A DNA stretch of 64,000 nt from assembly GCA_016271365.2 (NCBI GenBank), contig CM057449.1:1565582501-1565646500 (forward strand). The letters are read 5' to 3'. Positions 54,120-64,000 of this stretch are shown piece after piece. This DNA is from Neoceratodus forsteri. Its lineage: Eukaryota > Chordata > Ceratodontiformes > Ceratodontidae. Numbering within the stretch: the stretch's first letter is position 1; every line of letters starts with the position of its first letter. The translations under genes were made by a program, and so were the position numbers. The notes beneath the pieces are model-generated. The model made no database searches and was not told the DNA's origin. It worked only from the letters and a program-made list of their open reading frames with translations.

Positions 54120-55375
54120 CCTAGGAAACAACAACTGATTGTTCTGCGGCGGCCAGCTCTCCGTGCTGGAGTCTGCACGGCAATCCCCCACAAAGGAAGA
54201 ACATCTGATCTGTTTCTGCTGAAGCAGCCCCAACTCACAACTGTGCGGCGGCCCTTTTCAGGTCCTGCCCGCACACCATGAATGAGAAACAACAGCTCCT
54301 GATCGGGCTGTCTGCCAACAGCCGGCTCACTACCATGCGGCCGGCTGGAAGTCCTGCCTGCACGCCCTGAATAGGCACGACCACTGGCCTCAGGAAACCC
54401 AGCTCGAGCCGCTGAAACCGATTGGCTGACTGAAACAGTCCCGACCTTACTGCTGCTACCGAATCCTCATCTCGGCCTTTTCCAAACTGTTCTTTTGTTG
54501 AGTTTAGTATGCTTACTCCAAAGAGAGTACTTGTGTTAAGAGTGCATTTTGGGGTTTGGATTAATGAACTGATTTTTGTTTTTCACATAATGTTGATGAC
54601 TGTTTAATTTCACTGTGTTTCTGTCTGTGCCAGATTAGAGCTACTAATCCTGTAAAGTGCTGTAATTATTTTCTCTTAGCAGCACTGATGTCCTTTCTGC
54701 TTCCTAGCCTGTGAGACACGCTCAGCTTGCTCTCTGGTGTTGTCTCCTCAAATGTTCTCTCTCCTGCTATTTTTCTCTTTAATTCATTGTCCCTCTCTGC
54801 TCTCCAGCTCTAAGACTCCCTTCCACCTAACCTACTAAAGCTGTTCTCTTTGTCTACGCTACCTCAGCCCTAGTCTCCCTTTTCCCCAAACCTGCTAAAA
54901 ATCATTTTATTCCTTTTGTTCTCCCTGGGAGCCTGGCGCCACTTTCCTATTGCTCCTTGCCCCGCCTCAATTCCGTGTCTGTCTGCTTCTCCTCCTACTT
55001 CCTTTGTTCACTCCTACACTCTTTGTTAATCCCTGAGCCTCCCCCAGTTACTACTCAGGACGCTGTTCGTGGCCTGATACTTTAACCTCTCCTCTCCCCA
55101 GGAAGCAACAGCCCCTGATTGGGCTGTCTGCCAGTGGCCTCGGCTCACTACCATGCCAGCTGTGCTGCAAGTCCTGCCCACAACACCCTAAATAGGTACA
55201 GTCATTGGTCTCTGGGAAACCCGGCTCATGAGCCTGCAACCCAACTGGCTGACTGAAACAATCCAGATTCCTCATTGGCTGCCAATTGAATCCCTTGTCT
55301 CGGTGCCTTTTTCCAAACTGTTCCTTGGCTGAGTTTAGCGTGCTTACTCCAAAGAGAGTATTTTGTCCCGCTCAC
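54120..55375 (+). repeat. Repeated GC-rich blocks in the LINE 5' region, copy 1
   Basis: Blocks built around gaagcaacagcccctgattg, ggctgtctgcc and gctggaagtcctgcc, ending in ttccaaactgttc, then gcttactccaaagagagta, occur at about 54120-54530 and 55100-55365. Short versions within the first block are repeated every ~85-95 bp. They resemble promoter monomers of a LINE 5' UTR. Confidence 0.6.
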
Positions 55376-55793
55376 CCTCCCCGACCTCGACCTCTATCAA
55401 ATACGCATTCGCTCCACCCCTAGCCCCTCCTCTTCCCTCTCTGTCTCGTCCCCATATACAGACCTTTCTTTAAAGCGACACTAAAACAGTCTTATACTTC
55501 TTCTACATGGGAGACTTCCATATAGGAGACTTCTGCCTGCTCACTCTTTTACCAAACCCTGGACTGACCCTTTGGATACAATAATGGCTCTGCCCAAGCC
55601 TTTTCTGTACACTGTCCTAGCCTCTTATCTCCTCTCATTGGCCCTCCTGACCCTGCATCCAAACAAAGCCTCCCTAAACTTCCCTGAACCACACCACTCT
55701 CAAACTGGCTCCTCCCATCCCTTCCCCAGCTGACACTCTGTGACTCATCTGTATGCCTCACCCCTTGTTGGTCCAAATATCCTGCTGCCATAG

Positions 55794-56067
55794 ATGATAA
55801 CCGTCACGTCACTCATCAGGGCTGTCAGATCTGCCCAAAATGCCATCCTGCACACCAGAAGAAACAAATTCACCGCTGCATACTCCTTCCTCCTCCTTAT
55901 CCTACTCCTAGCTGGAGACGTCGAACCCAACCTGGGTCCCCAGGCTTTGTCACAACCGCTAAGCTCACACAAAAGGCCCCTCCATTGCCCACTTCAACAT
56001 CAGAAGCCTCATGCCTAAAATTGACCAGTTAACCTGCTGGATAGCTGATCACTCTCCTGATGTTGAC
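55794..56067 (+). pseudogene. LINE ORF2 start with 2A-like motif and endonuclease start
   Basis: The ATG at 55794 opens a short basic segment (HTRRNKFTAA), then a hydrophobic stretch (YSFLLLILLLA), then GDVEPNLGP at 55914-55940. This fits the position and form of 2A-like translational-skipping motifs (consensus D-x-E-x-N-P-G-P) described at the N-terminus of some APE-type LINEs, but the proline before Gly-Pro is leucine. After a frame change comes SIAHFNIRSLMPKIDQLTCW, the start of the endonuclease, which is cut by the CR1 insertion at 56068. Confidence 0.7.
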
Positions 56068-56546
56068 TTATGAGGACAGACTTGAGGAGCTCCGCCTGTT
56101 TTCATTGGAGGAGAGGAGAGACGGGGGGACATGATTGAGGTCTTCAAGTACCTCAAGGGAATAAATAGGGTAAACATGGAGGGGATCTTTAGACTAAAGC
56201 AGGAAGGCATCACCAGAGGGCATGGTTTGAAGTTGGAAGGTGGAAGGGTGAGGGGGGAAAAGAGGAGGAGGTTTTTCACTGAGAGAGTGGTGGACCCTTG
56301 GAATGCACTGCCTGGTGAGCTGGTTCAGAGATCCACAGTGGAGGGTTTTAAGAGAGGGTGGGACAGACACAGAAAGGGGATGTATCAGATGATGGCCTGT
56401 CCGGTGGGGGGTGGGGATGGATGATAGGGGTTTCTGGAGCACAAGGGATGGGAGGGTCTCGGCACCCAACTAAGGATCTAGGTTCGAGCAGACTCGATAG
56501 ACCATAAGGCCTAATCCGCTGGCAAATAGTATGTTAGTATGTTAGT
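56068..56546 (+). mobile_element. CR1-like 3' fragment inserted in the LINE endonuclease, copy 1
   Basis: LEERRDGGT-like coding remains (ttggaggagaggagagacgg, then MIEVFKYLKGINRVNMEGIF and VVDPWNALPGELVQRSTVEG) end in the tail tatgttagtatgttagtat. The endonuclease frame is interrupted between HSPDVD and ILCLTETWLS. The same insertion at the same site is in copy 2. Confidence 0.85.
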
Positions 56547-57290
56547 ATATCCTATGCCTTACAGAAACCTGACTATCCACAAGGATCCCAGTCTCCTCCC
56601 TAAATCTCCCAAACTATACTATACTCAGACAGGACAGAGGCAAACGTGGTGGTGGTGGTGCAGCCATCTACAAAAAAAAATCCACTGTCATGCTCGGTCT
56701 TGTTCAAGGAATCGCGCCCTGTCTCCCATGAAGTCCTTCTGGCCCAACTCACTCTACCTGCCTCTCTCCCTTTATTTATAGGGGTGCTCTATGCCGCTCC
56801 CTGTCTCTCACATGAATCTCTAGCACACAACCTAACTTCCATTCCTGACGTGACCTCCAAAGGAGAACTGCTTCTACTAGGTGATTTCAGCCTAAACTGG
56901 CTCACCCCTCCTCAAAAGCTCACACCTCCAGAATAGAGTCCCTCAACATGAACCCACCCACTACTATCCCAACTCCCAAAACCACTCTTTAATAGATTGG
57001 ATCCTCATCTCTCATCCCCATAGGGTGACCTCATCTGGCATCCTCGCAAACGCACTAAGTGATCATTGCATCACCTACTGCATCAGAAAATTCTGCATGC
57101 CCAAATCTACCTCAAGTACATTAACACCCACTCCCTAAACACTCTGGACACTGATTCCCTGCTAACCAGCCTTAGTCACGCTGACTGGCACCATGTGTAC
57201 CTTGCCCCAAAAGTTGATATTGCCCCTTCCAGCTTTCTGCACCTTTGCAAACATCTGGGACTTTCACGCCCTGAAAAGCTCAGGTGAAAA
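56547..57290 (+). pseudogene. Rex1-like LINE endonuclease, remainder
   Basis: After the CR1 insertion the frame resumes ILCLTETWL (catalytic Glu), then RGGGGAAIYKKKS, LLLGDFSLNWL (Gly-Asp-Phe block) and ALSDHCITYC (Ser-Asp-His block, about 57055-57080). Frameshifts lie between the blocks. The domain belongs to the APE-type endonuclease that nicks target DNA. Confidence 0.75.
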
Positions 57291-57416
57291 GCACCAACAT
57301 AAATGGAGAACGGCTCCCATCCTTGCCTTATGCAAAACCAGGGACAAAGCCTGATCTGCTTTCAAATCCCTTCCTAGCCCCAAAAGTAGGCAGGCCTACA
57401 ACACCCTCCATAATGC

Positions 57417-58745
57417 ATGCACAAAGGCCATAAGGCAGGCAAAAGTGGGTTTCTTCAGTTCACAGTTATCGAACGCCCACCCTCCAAATTCTGGAATATA
57501 ATACATTCACTCCTTGACCCTCACTCACCCCAGCCCCCTACTTTCAAGCAGCATGGTCAGCCTGTAGCTGATCCCACGAGCATTGCTGATACCCTCAACA
57601 TATTTTTCATTACCAGTGTCGTACCTCATGGCCCTCCACCTATATCCTCTGCCTCATCTCCTTTGCCATGTCACCACAACTTCAAATTCTCACCAGTCTC
57701 AGAGCAAGAAGTCTTCACAGCCCTCTGTTCACTAAATACCACCAAAGCAAACCCAGATGGGATTCACTCCAGACTCCTTAAGATCTCTGATCACGCAATA
57801 ACAAAACCTGTCACTCATCTACTAAGCCTCTCCTTTTCTATGGGCATGGTCCCTCAGGCTTGGAAATCTGCATCAGTCATTCCTCTTCACAAAGGGGGGA
57901 CCCCTCTTCGCCCAGAAATTACAAGCCCATCTCCCTCCTCCCTGCTCTTGCTAAGCTTCAGGAATCCCTGGCTCACACCAGACTAGCGAAATATCTCACT
58001 GCAAATAACTTTCTATCTCCATACCAGTCAGGTTTCAGGAAACAGCACTGTACTATCTCTTCTTTCCTATGTGTGACAAACCACACCCTCACTGCCTCTG
58101 ACCAAGGCCTCTTCACCGCCGCAGTCTTCGTTGATCTGGCCAAGGCTTATGATTTTGTATCCCACCCCTCCTCCTGCTAAAACTAGAAGCAGCAGGCCTT
58201 GCTCTCATCTCCTTACGGTGGTTCAACTACTATCTCTCAAACAAGTCACAGTCTGTCAGAATCGCTGATTGTCTCCCCCTTCCCATCCTAGGTGTCCACG
58301 AGGATCTGTCCTTGGCCCCATCCTCTTCTCCTCTTCATAAATGACCTCCTCCTCCTGCACTAAATCCAGCATACACATGCATGCAGACAACACTATCCTC
58401 TTTACCTCAGGCCCATCAATGCATGAAGTTCAAGCTACCCTCCAGTGCGATTTCAACAACATTCAAAAATGGTTCCTACAAAACCAACTGAAACTGAATA
58501 CTTCCAAAACTGTTTCCATGCTTTTTGGCACAGCGCAGAAAATTAAAAGTCCCCCCCCAATCATTTCCCTGGATGGTACCCTCTTGACCTGGTTAGGAAA
58601 TACAAGTACCTGAGTATCTGGCTGACCCCACTTATCATTCACTCCTCAGATAGATGCAACCATCTCAAAATTACACCCCAAAACTTGGTATGCTATACCA
58701 GCACAGAGAATCCTTCCCCCTCTCCTGCCAGAGACAAGTCGTAAC
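57417..58745 (+). pseudogene. Rex1-like LINE reverse transcriptase, copy 1
   Basis: FWNIIHSLLDPHSPQPPTFK, FSPVSEQEVFTALCSLNTTK, ANPDGIHSRLLKISDHAI, then SASVIPLHKGG and after a shift NYKPISLLPALAKLQESLAH, FLSPYQSGFRKQHCTISSFL and VFVDLAKAYDFVSH (motif A Asp). The active site reads HADNTILF in place of Y-A-D-D, then CDFNNIQKWFLQNQLKLNTS. Multiple shifts are present. It continues beyond the retrocopy insertion at 59336. Confidence 0.8.
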
Positions 58746-58761
58746 TAAGCTGATATTCCCA

Positions 58762-59335
58762 ATTTTTTTTTTTTGCTTATTTGTTTCTCCCCTCCTGGCC
58801 CCATTCAACTCCTCGTCCGGCGCTGTCCCATCACTCTGCTGCTTCAGGCCCTCACCTCCTGTAACCCCCACAGCTTACCTCCCATGGCAGCAGGGAGTCC
58901 TCCTTATTCACCCACCAGGTTTGGATCCAGTTTTGGGGGCATTACCTCCTGGGCAGAGTGCAGGGACGGCCATCAAACCGCAACGACCAGCCACCAGGGT
59001 CTCACTTTTTCCATTTTTCCTCATGCATCAGCACGGCATGCAGTGACGCCTGTGGCAGGCCCGAGCATGCACCCACATGCGGTCCTGCCAAGCATCTGCC
59101 ATGCACCAGCCTCATGTTCTTTGGCGGCATATCGTCGAGCCTCAGCCTCGCGGGGTCAGGCGTGCACCAACCGCTTGTCACCCTCCTCCTGAAGATGGAG
59201 AGCAGTCCGGCGGACGCTGATCCATCTCCTCCCTGCTGATCCCCAGTGGCCCATGCTTGTTCCCGAATCACGGGTTGCCAGCATGGCATGAGGTATGACA
59301 TCCAGTGCTTCAACCCTCAGTGCCACCGGGCGGAC
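58762..59335 (-). mobile_element. Poly(A)-tailed retrocopy inserted in the LINE, reverse strand
   Basis: The plus strand starts with a 12-base T run (58763-58774), so the inserted RNA copy is on the minus strand and ends ...aacaaataagc plus poly(A). It is flanked by gatattccca at 58752-58761 and 59336-59345, a target-site duplication. The LINE reading (VVTKLIFP... / ...FDYADMVFCLPLKP) is continuous if the insert is removed. The ~570-bp body is GC-rich and does not match a LINE or tRNA-type SINE that I recognise. It may be a processed pseudogene or a novel SINE. Confidence 0.7.
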
Positions 59336-59678
59336 GATATTCCCATTTTGATTACGCGGACATGGTCTTCTGCCTGCCTCTGAAACCAACCTATCAAAGC
59401 TCAACAGCCTCCTGAATTCTTTCTGCTGCTTCGCTACCAACTCACCCCTTAGAGGCATCACTGCGATCTGTACGTCCTCATTGGAATAGCCCGCTGTCCC
59501 ACATGCATTACATCCACTCGCTCAATTTGATATCTAAATTCTGGTTCACCCTGCTACCCCCCTGCCTTAAGGGTAGTCTCTCACTGGCCTCTGACACCCC
59601 CTACGTACTAAGACACAGAAATGAAAGAACCTTTAGCATACCACGACCATCCTCATCTTCTGGGACAGCTGCTTTCTC
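59336..59678 (+). pseudogene. Rex1-like LINE C-terminus, copy 1
   Basis: Coding remains continue the LINE after the retrocopy (DYADMVFCLPLKPTY, then SLLNSFCCF, later LASDTPYVLRHRNERTFSI). The sequence stops at 59678 where the second copy of the unit begins, before any 3' UTR. Confidence 0.65.
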
Positions 59679-59920
59679 TTGACAGGTGTCTCCAATAAAT
59701 GTGAGCATACAGGAGCCATTAGGTTTTGTCCTAAATATAAAATGTGTCTTCACAAATACAGTGACCGTGATCATGGATTTGCTGACCCTGCTTGAAACTT
59801 AATTTCTGTCCTCCCATCCTCTTCCAAGAAAGGCCCTCAAGCTGTATCATCAAACACTAAATGACAGGGAGTGGAGGACAAAATCAGAAACTCCTCTGAG
59901 AGCCTGTCTACTCCCTCCCT

Positions 59921-60198
59921 AGGAAGCAACAGCCCCTGATTGGGCTCTCTGCCGAAACGGCCCCAGCTCACTACCGTGCTGGAAGTCCTGCCCGTATGCC
60001 CAGAATAGGAAGCAACATCCCCTGATCTGACTTTCTGCTGAAACGGCCCCAGCTCACAACTGTGCCGGCCGCACTGGAAGTCCTGCCCGCACACCATGAA
60101 TAGGAAACAACAGCTCCTGATCGGGCTGTCTGCCAAAACGGCCCCGGCTCACTACCATGCCGGCTGCGCTGGAAGTCCTGCCTGCACGCCCTGAATGG
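59921..60198 (+). repeat. Three ~90-bp tandem repeats in the LINE 5' region, copy 2
   Basis: Units start ggaa(g/a)caaca(g/t)c(c/t)cctgat at about 59921, 60007 and 60106 and each ends near gaata or gaat. They share the ctgccgaaacggccccagct and ctggaagtcctgcc phrases. Confidence 0.8.
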
Positions 60199-61620
60199 TA
60201 CGACCACTGGCCTCCAGGAAACCCAGCTCGAGCCGCTGAAACCGATTGGCTGACTGAAACAGTCCCGACCTTACTGCTGCTACCGAATCCTCATCTCGGC
60301 GTCTTTTTCCAAACTGTTCCTTTGCTGAGTTTAGCATGCTTACTCCAAAGAGAGTACTTTGTGTTAAGAGTGCATTTTGGGGTTTGGATTAATGAACTGA
60401 TTTTTGGTTTTTTTCACATAATGTTGATGACTGTTTAATTTCACTGTGTTTCTGTCTGTGCCAGATTAGAGCTACTAATCCTGTAAAGTGCTGTAATTAT
60501 TTTCTCTTAGCAGCACTGATGTCCTTTCTGCTTCCTAGCCTGTGAGACACGCTCAGCTTGCTCTCTGGTGTTGTCTCCTCAAATGTTCTCTCTCCCTGCT
60601 ATTTTTCTCTCTTTAATTCATTGTCCCTCTCTGCTCTCCAGCTCTAAGACTCCCCTTCCACCTAACCTACTAAAGCTGTTCTCTTTGTCACGGCTACCTC
60701 AGCCCTAGTCTCCCTTTTCCCCAAACCTGCTAAAATCATTTTATTCCTTTTGTTCTCCCTGGGAGCCTGGCGCCACTTTCCTATTGCTCCTTGCCCCCCG
60801 CCTCGAATTCCCGTGTCTGTCTGCTTCTCCCCTCCTACTTCCTTTGTTCACTCCTACACTCTTTTGTTAATCCCTGAGCCGCCCCCAGTTACTACTCAGG
60901 ACGCTGTTCGTGGCCTGATACTTTAACCTCTCCCTCTCTCCCCAGGAAGCAACAGCCCCTGATTGGGCTGTCTGCCGAAGTGGCCTCGGCTCACTACCAT
61001 GCCAGCTGTGCTGCAAGTCCTGCCCACACACCCTAAATAGGTACAGTCATTGGTCTCTGGGAAACCCGGCTCGTGAGCCGCTGCAACCCAACTGGCTGAC
61101 TGAAACAATCCAGATTCCTCATTGGCTGCCAATTGAATCCCTTGTCTCGGTGCCTTTTTCCAAACTGTTCCTTGGCTGAGTTTAGCGTGCTTACTCCAAA
61201 GAGAGTATTTTGTCCCGCTCACCCTCCCCGACCTCGACCTCTATCAAATACGATTCGCTCCACCCCTAGCCCTCCTCTCTCTTCCCTCTGTCCGTCCCCA
61301 TATACAGACCTTTCTTTAAGCGACACTAAAACAGTCTTATACTTCTTCATGGGAGACTTCCATATAGGAGACTTCTGCCTGCTCACTCTTTTACCAAACC
61401 CTGGACTGACCCTTTGGATACAATAATGGCTCTGCCCAAGCCTTTCTGTACACTGTCCTAGCCTCTTATCTCCTCTCATTGGCCTCCTGACCCTGCATCC
61501 AAACAAAGCCTCCCTAAACTTCCCTGAACCACACCACTCTCAAACTGGCTCCTCCCATCCCTCCCAGCTGACACTCTGTGACTCATCTGTATGCCTCACC
61601 CCTTGTTGGTCCAAATATCC

Positions 61621-61904
61621 TGCTGCCATAGATGATAACCGTCACGTCCACTCATCAGGCCACTGTCAGATCTGCCAAAATGCCATCCTGCACACCAGAA
61701 GAAACAAATTCACCGCTGCATACTCCTTCCTCCTCCTTATCCTACTCCTAGCTGGAGACGCCGAACCCAACCTGGGTCCCCAGGCTTTGTCACAACCGCT
61801 AAGCTCACACAAAGGCCTCTCCATTGCCCACTTCAACATCAGAAGCCTCATGCCTAAAATTGACCAGTTAACCTGCTGGATAGCTGATCACTCTCCTGAT
61901 GTTG
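61621..61904 (+). pseudogene. LINE ORF2 start with 2A-like motif, copy 2
   Basis: The same layout as at 55794, with the hydrophobic stretch and the 2A-like motif reading GDAEPNLGP (61754-61780). The valine of copy 1 is alanine here, and the Asn-Leu-Gly-Pro end is shared. The endonuclease start (IAHFNIRSLMPKIDQLTCWI) follows and is cut by the CR1 insertion. Confidence 0.7.
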
Positions 61905-62376
61905 ACTTATGAGGACAGACTTGAGGAGCTCCGCCTGTTTTCATTGGAGGAGAGGAGAGACGGGGGGACATGATTGAGGTCTTCAAGTACCTCAAGGGAA
62001 TAAATAGGGTAAACATGGAGGGGATCTTTAGACTAAAGCAGGAAGGCATCACCAGAGGGCATGGTTTGAAGTTGGAAGGTGGAAGGGTGAGAGAAAAGAG
62101 GAGGAGGTTTTCACTGAGAGTGGTGGACCCTTGGAATGCACTGCCTGGTGAGCTGGTTCAGAGATCCACAGTGGAGGGTTTTAAGAGAGGTGGGACAGAC
62201 ACAGAAAGGGGATGTATCAGATGATGGCCTGTCCCAGGTGGGGGGTGGGGATGGATGATAGGGGTTTCTGGAGCACAGGGATGGGAGGGTCTCGCACCCA
62301 ACTAAGGATCTAGGTTCGAGCAGACTCGATAGACCATAAGGCCTAATCCGCTGGCAAATAGTATGTTAGTATGTTA
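61905..62376 (+). mobile_element. CR1-like 3' fragment, copy 2
   Basis: Copy of the 56068-56546 insertion with the same junctions and tail, shortened by several small indels. Confidence 0.85.
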
Positions 62377-64000
62377 GTATATCCTATGCCTTACAGAAAC
62401 CTGACTATCCACAAGGATCCCAGTCTCCTCCCTAAATCTCCCAAACTATACTATACTCAGACAGGACAGAGGCAAACGTGGTGGTGGTGGTGCAGCCATC
62501 TACAAAAAAAAATCCACTGTCATGCTCGGTCTTGTTCAAGGAATCGCGCCTGTCTCCCATGAAGTCCTTCTGGCCCAACTCACTCTACCTGCCTCTCTCC
62601 TTTATTTATAGGGTGCTCTAGGCCTCCCTGTCCTCACATGAATCTCTAGCACACAACCTAACTTCCATTCCTGACGTGACCTCCAAAGGAGAACTGCTTC
62701 TACTAGGTGATTTCAGCCCTAAACTGGCTCACCCCTCCTCAAAGCTCACACCTCCAGAATAGAGTCCTCAACATGAACCCACCCACTACATCCCAACTCC
62801 CAAAACCACTCTTTAATAGATTGGATCCTCATCTCTCATCCCCATAGGGTGACCTCATCTGGCATCCTCGCAAACGCACTAAGTGATCATTGCATCACCT
62901 ACTGCATCAGAAAATTCTGCATGCCCAAATCTACCCCAAGTACATTAACACCCACTCCCTAAACACTCTGGACACTGATTCCCTGCTAACCAGCCTTAGT
63001 CACGCTGACTGGCACCATGTGTACCTTGCCCCAAAAGTTGATATTGCCCCTTCCAGCTTTCTGTGCACCTTTGCAAACATCTGGGACTTTCACGCCCCCC
63101 CTGAAAAAGCTCAGGGTGAAAAAGCACCAACATAAATGGAGAACGGCTCCCATCCTTGCCTTATGCAAAACCAGGGACAAAGCCTGATCTGCTTTCAAAT
63201 CCCTTCCTAGCCCCAAAAGTAGGCAGGCCTACAACACCCTCCATAATGCATGCACAAAGGCCATAAGGCAGGCAAAAGTGGGTTTCTTCAGTTCACAGTT
63301 ATCGAACGCCCACCCCTCCAAATTCTGGAATATAATACATTCACTCCTTGACCCTCCATCACTACCCAGCTCCCCTACTTTCAAGCAGCATGGTCAGCCT
63401 GTAGCTGATCCCACGAGCATTGCTGATACCCTCAACATATTTTTCATTACCAGTGTCGTACCTCATGGCCCTCCACCTATATCCTCTGCCTCATCTCCTT
63501 TGCCATGTCACCACAACTTCAAATTCTCACCAGTCTCAGAGCAAGAAGTCTTCACAGCCCTCTGTTCACTAAATACCACCAAAGCAAACCCAGATGGGAT
63601 TCACTCCAGACTCCTTAAGATCTCTGATCACTTAATAACAAAACCTGTCACTCATCTACTAAGCTCTCCTTTTCTATGGGCATGGTCCCTCAGGCTTGGA
63701 AATCTGCATCAGTCATTCCTCTTCACAAAGGGGACCCCTCATGAAATTACAAGCCCATCTCCTCCTCCCTGCTCTTGCTAAGCTTCAGGAATCCCTGCTC
63801 ACACCAGACTAGCGAAATATCTCACTGCAAATAACTTTCTATCTCCATACCAGTCAGGTTTCAGGAAACAGCACTGTACTATCTCTTCTTTCCTATGTGT
63901 GACAAACCACACCCTCACTGCCTCTGACCAAGGCCTCTTCACCGCCGCAGTCTTCGTTGATCTGGCCAAGGCTTATGATTTTGTATCCCACCCCTCCTCC
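62377..64000 (+). pseudogene. Rex1-like LINE endonuclease and reverse transcriptase, copy 2 (partial)
   Basis: It continues ILCLTETWL, then GDFS, LSDHCITYC, then FWNIIHSLLDPPS, SEQEVFTALCSLNTTKANPD and VFVDLAKAYDFVS at the window end. Frameshifts differ from those in copy 1. For example, the loss of several bases near 63735 removes part of the HKGG-x-P-x-x-NY block. Confidence 0.75.

Larger units (their letters stand above)
53904..59680 (+). repeat. Tandem duplication unit, copy 1 (Rex1-like LINE)
   Basis: From gacaggtgtctccaataaat at 53904 the sequence repeats from 59681 on. The offset is 5777 at the start and grows to about 5833 at 57.4 kb through indels. The unit holds a LINE 5' region, ORF2 with 2A-like motif, endonuclease, reverse transcriptase, a CR1 insertion, a retrocopy insertion and the LINE C-terminus. 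Differences between the copies are mostly one- to few-base indels. Confidence 0.85.
59681..64000 (+). repeat. Tandem duplication unit, copy 2 (Rex1-like LINE, runs off the window)
   Basis: Near-identical repeat of 53904 onward. It includes the 5' region blocks (59921-60200, 60945-61210), the 2A-like start, the CR1 insertion and the reverse transcriptase up to motif A (VDLAKAYDFVSHPSS) at the window edge. Differences from copy 1 are dominated by small indels. Around 59880-60200 copy 2 reads cleanly whereas copy 1 is shortened and scrambled. Confidence 0.85.

Noticed and set aside
59921..60198. ~90-bp repeats as a CRISPR array
   Set aside because: Full-unit similarity, only three units, and clear placement in a LINE 5' region.

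Overview
The window reads as vertebrate repeat-rich (heterochromatic or intergenic) DNA in which almost everything recognisable is a transposable element. I found no convincing host gene, no splice-structured exon set and no prokaryotic feature. The combination of DIRS-type tyrosine-recombinase retrotransposons, CR1, L2, L1, a Rex1/Babar-like LINE, a Penelope-like element, satellites and a possible solo LTR fits a large tetrapod genome. An amphibian such as a caecilian or salamander is a reasonable guess, but the species cannot be fixed from the sequence.

Layout. 1-1108: 3' end of a DIRS element (family A), inserted into the right end of a reverse-strand DIRS element of a second family (B, 1109-6075). 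6.1-8.8 kb: mostly unassigned, with a tRNA-like sequence. 8.8-10.8 kb: a dispersed repeat, called S here, with end hairpins and a ~298-bp tandem array. 11.2-14.4 kb: a ~99-bp minisatellite broken by a Penelope-like fragment and an L2 fragment. 14.4-15.8 kb: a CR1 fragment split by a foldback-like insert. 18.6-19.0 kb: an inverted repeat. 19.3-22.7 kb: Rex1-like and CR1 fragments. 22.7-31.3 kb: a near full-length reverse-strand CR1 (ORF1 esterase, endonuclease, reverse transcriptase) split by a forward-strand L2 at 24.4-28.7 kb. 31.7-33.6 kb: CR1 and Rex1-like pieces. 33.7-40.0 kb: a structurally complete DIRS-A inserted into a second S copy that continues to 42.95 kb. 43.3-49.1 kb: forward-strand DIRS-B. 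49.3-51.4 kb: CR1 and L1 tails. 51.46-53.38 kb: solo-LTR-like unit. 53.9-64.0 kb: a Rex1-like LINE present twice in tandem, both copies carrying the same CR1 insertion.

How the parts work. In DIRS elements the Gag-like protein, reverse transcriptase/RNase H and tyrosine recombinase cooperate to make a circular DNA that is recombined into the genome. The inverted terminal repeats and the internal complementary region (ICR) of DIRS-A are readable base by base, and the ICR contains the expected joined-ends sequence. The LINEs use an APE-like endonuclease and reverse transcriptase for target-primed insertion. Nearly every coding region has stops or frameshifts, so these are relics. The two tandem Rex1-like copies differ mainly by small indels, which raises the possibility of an assembly artefact. 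Family names are assigned by motif recognition only; no database search was possible.
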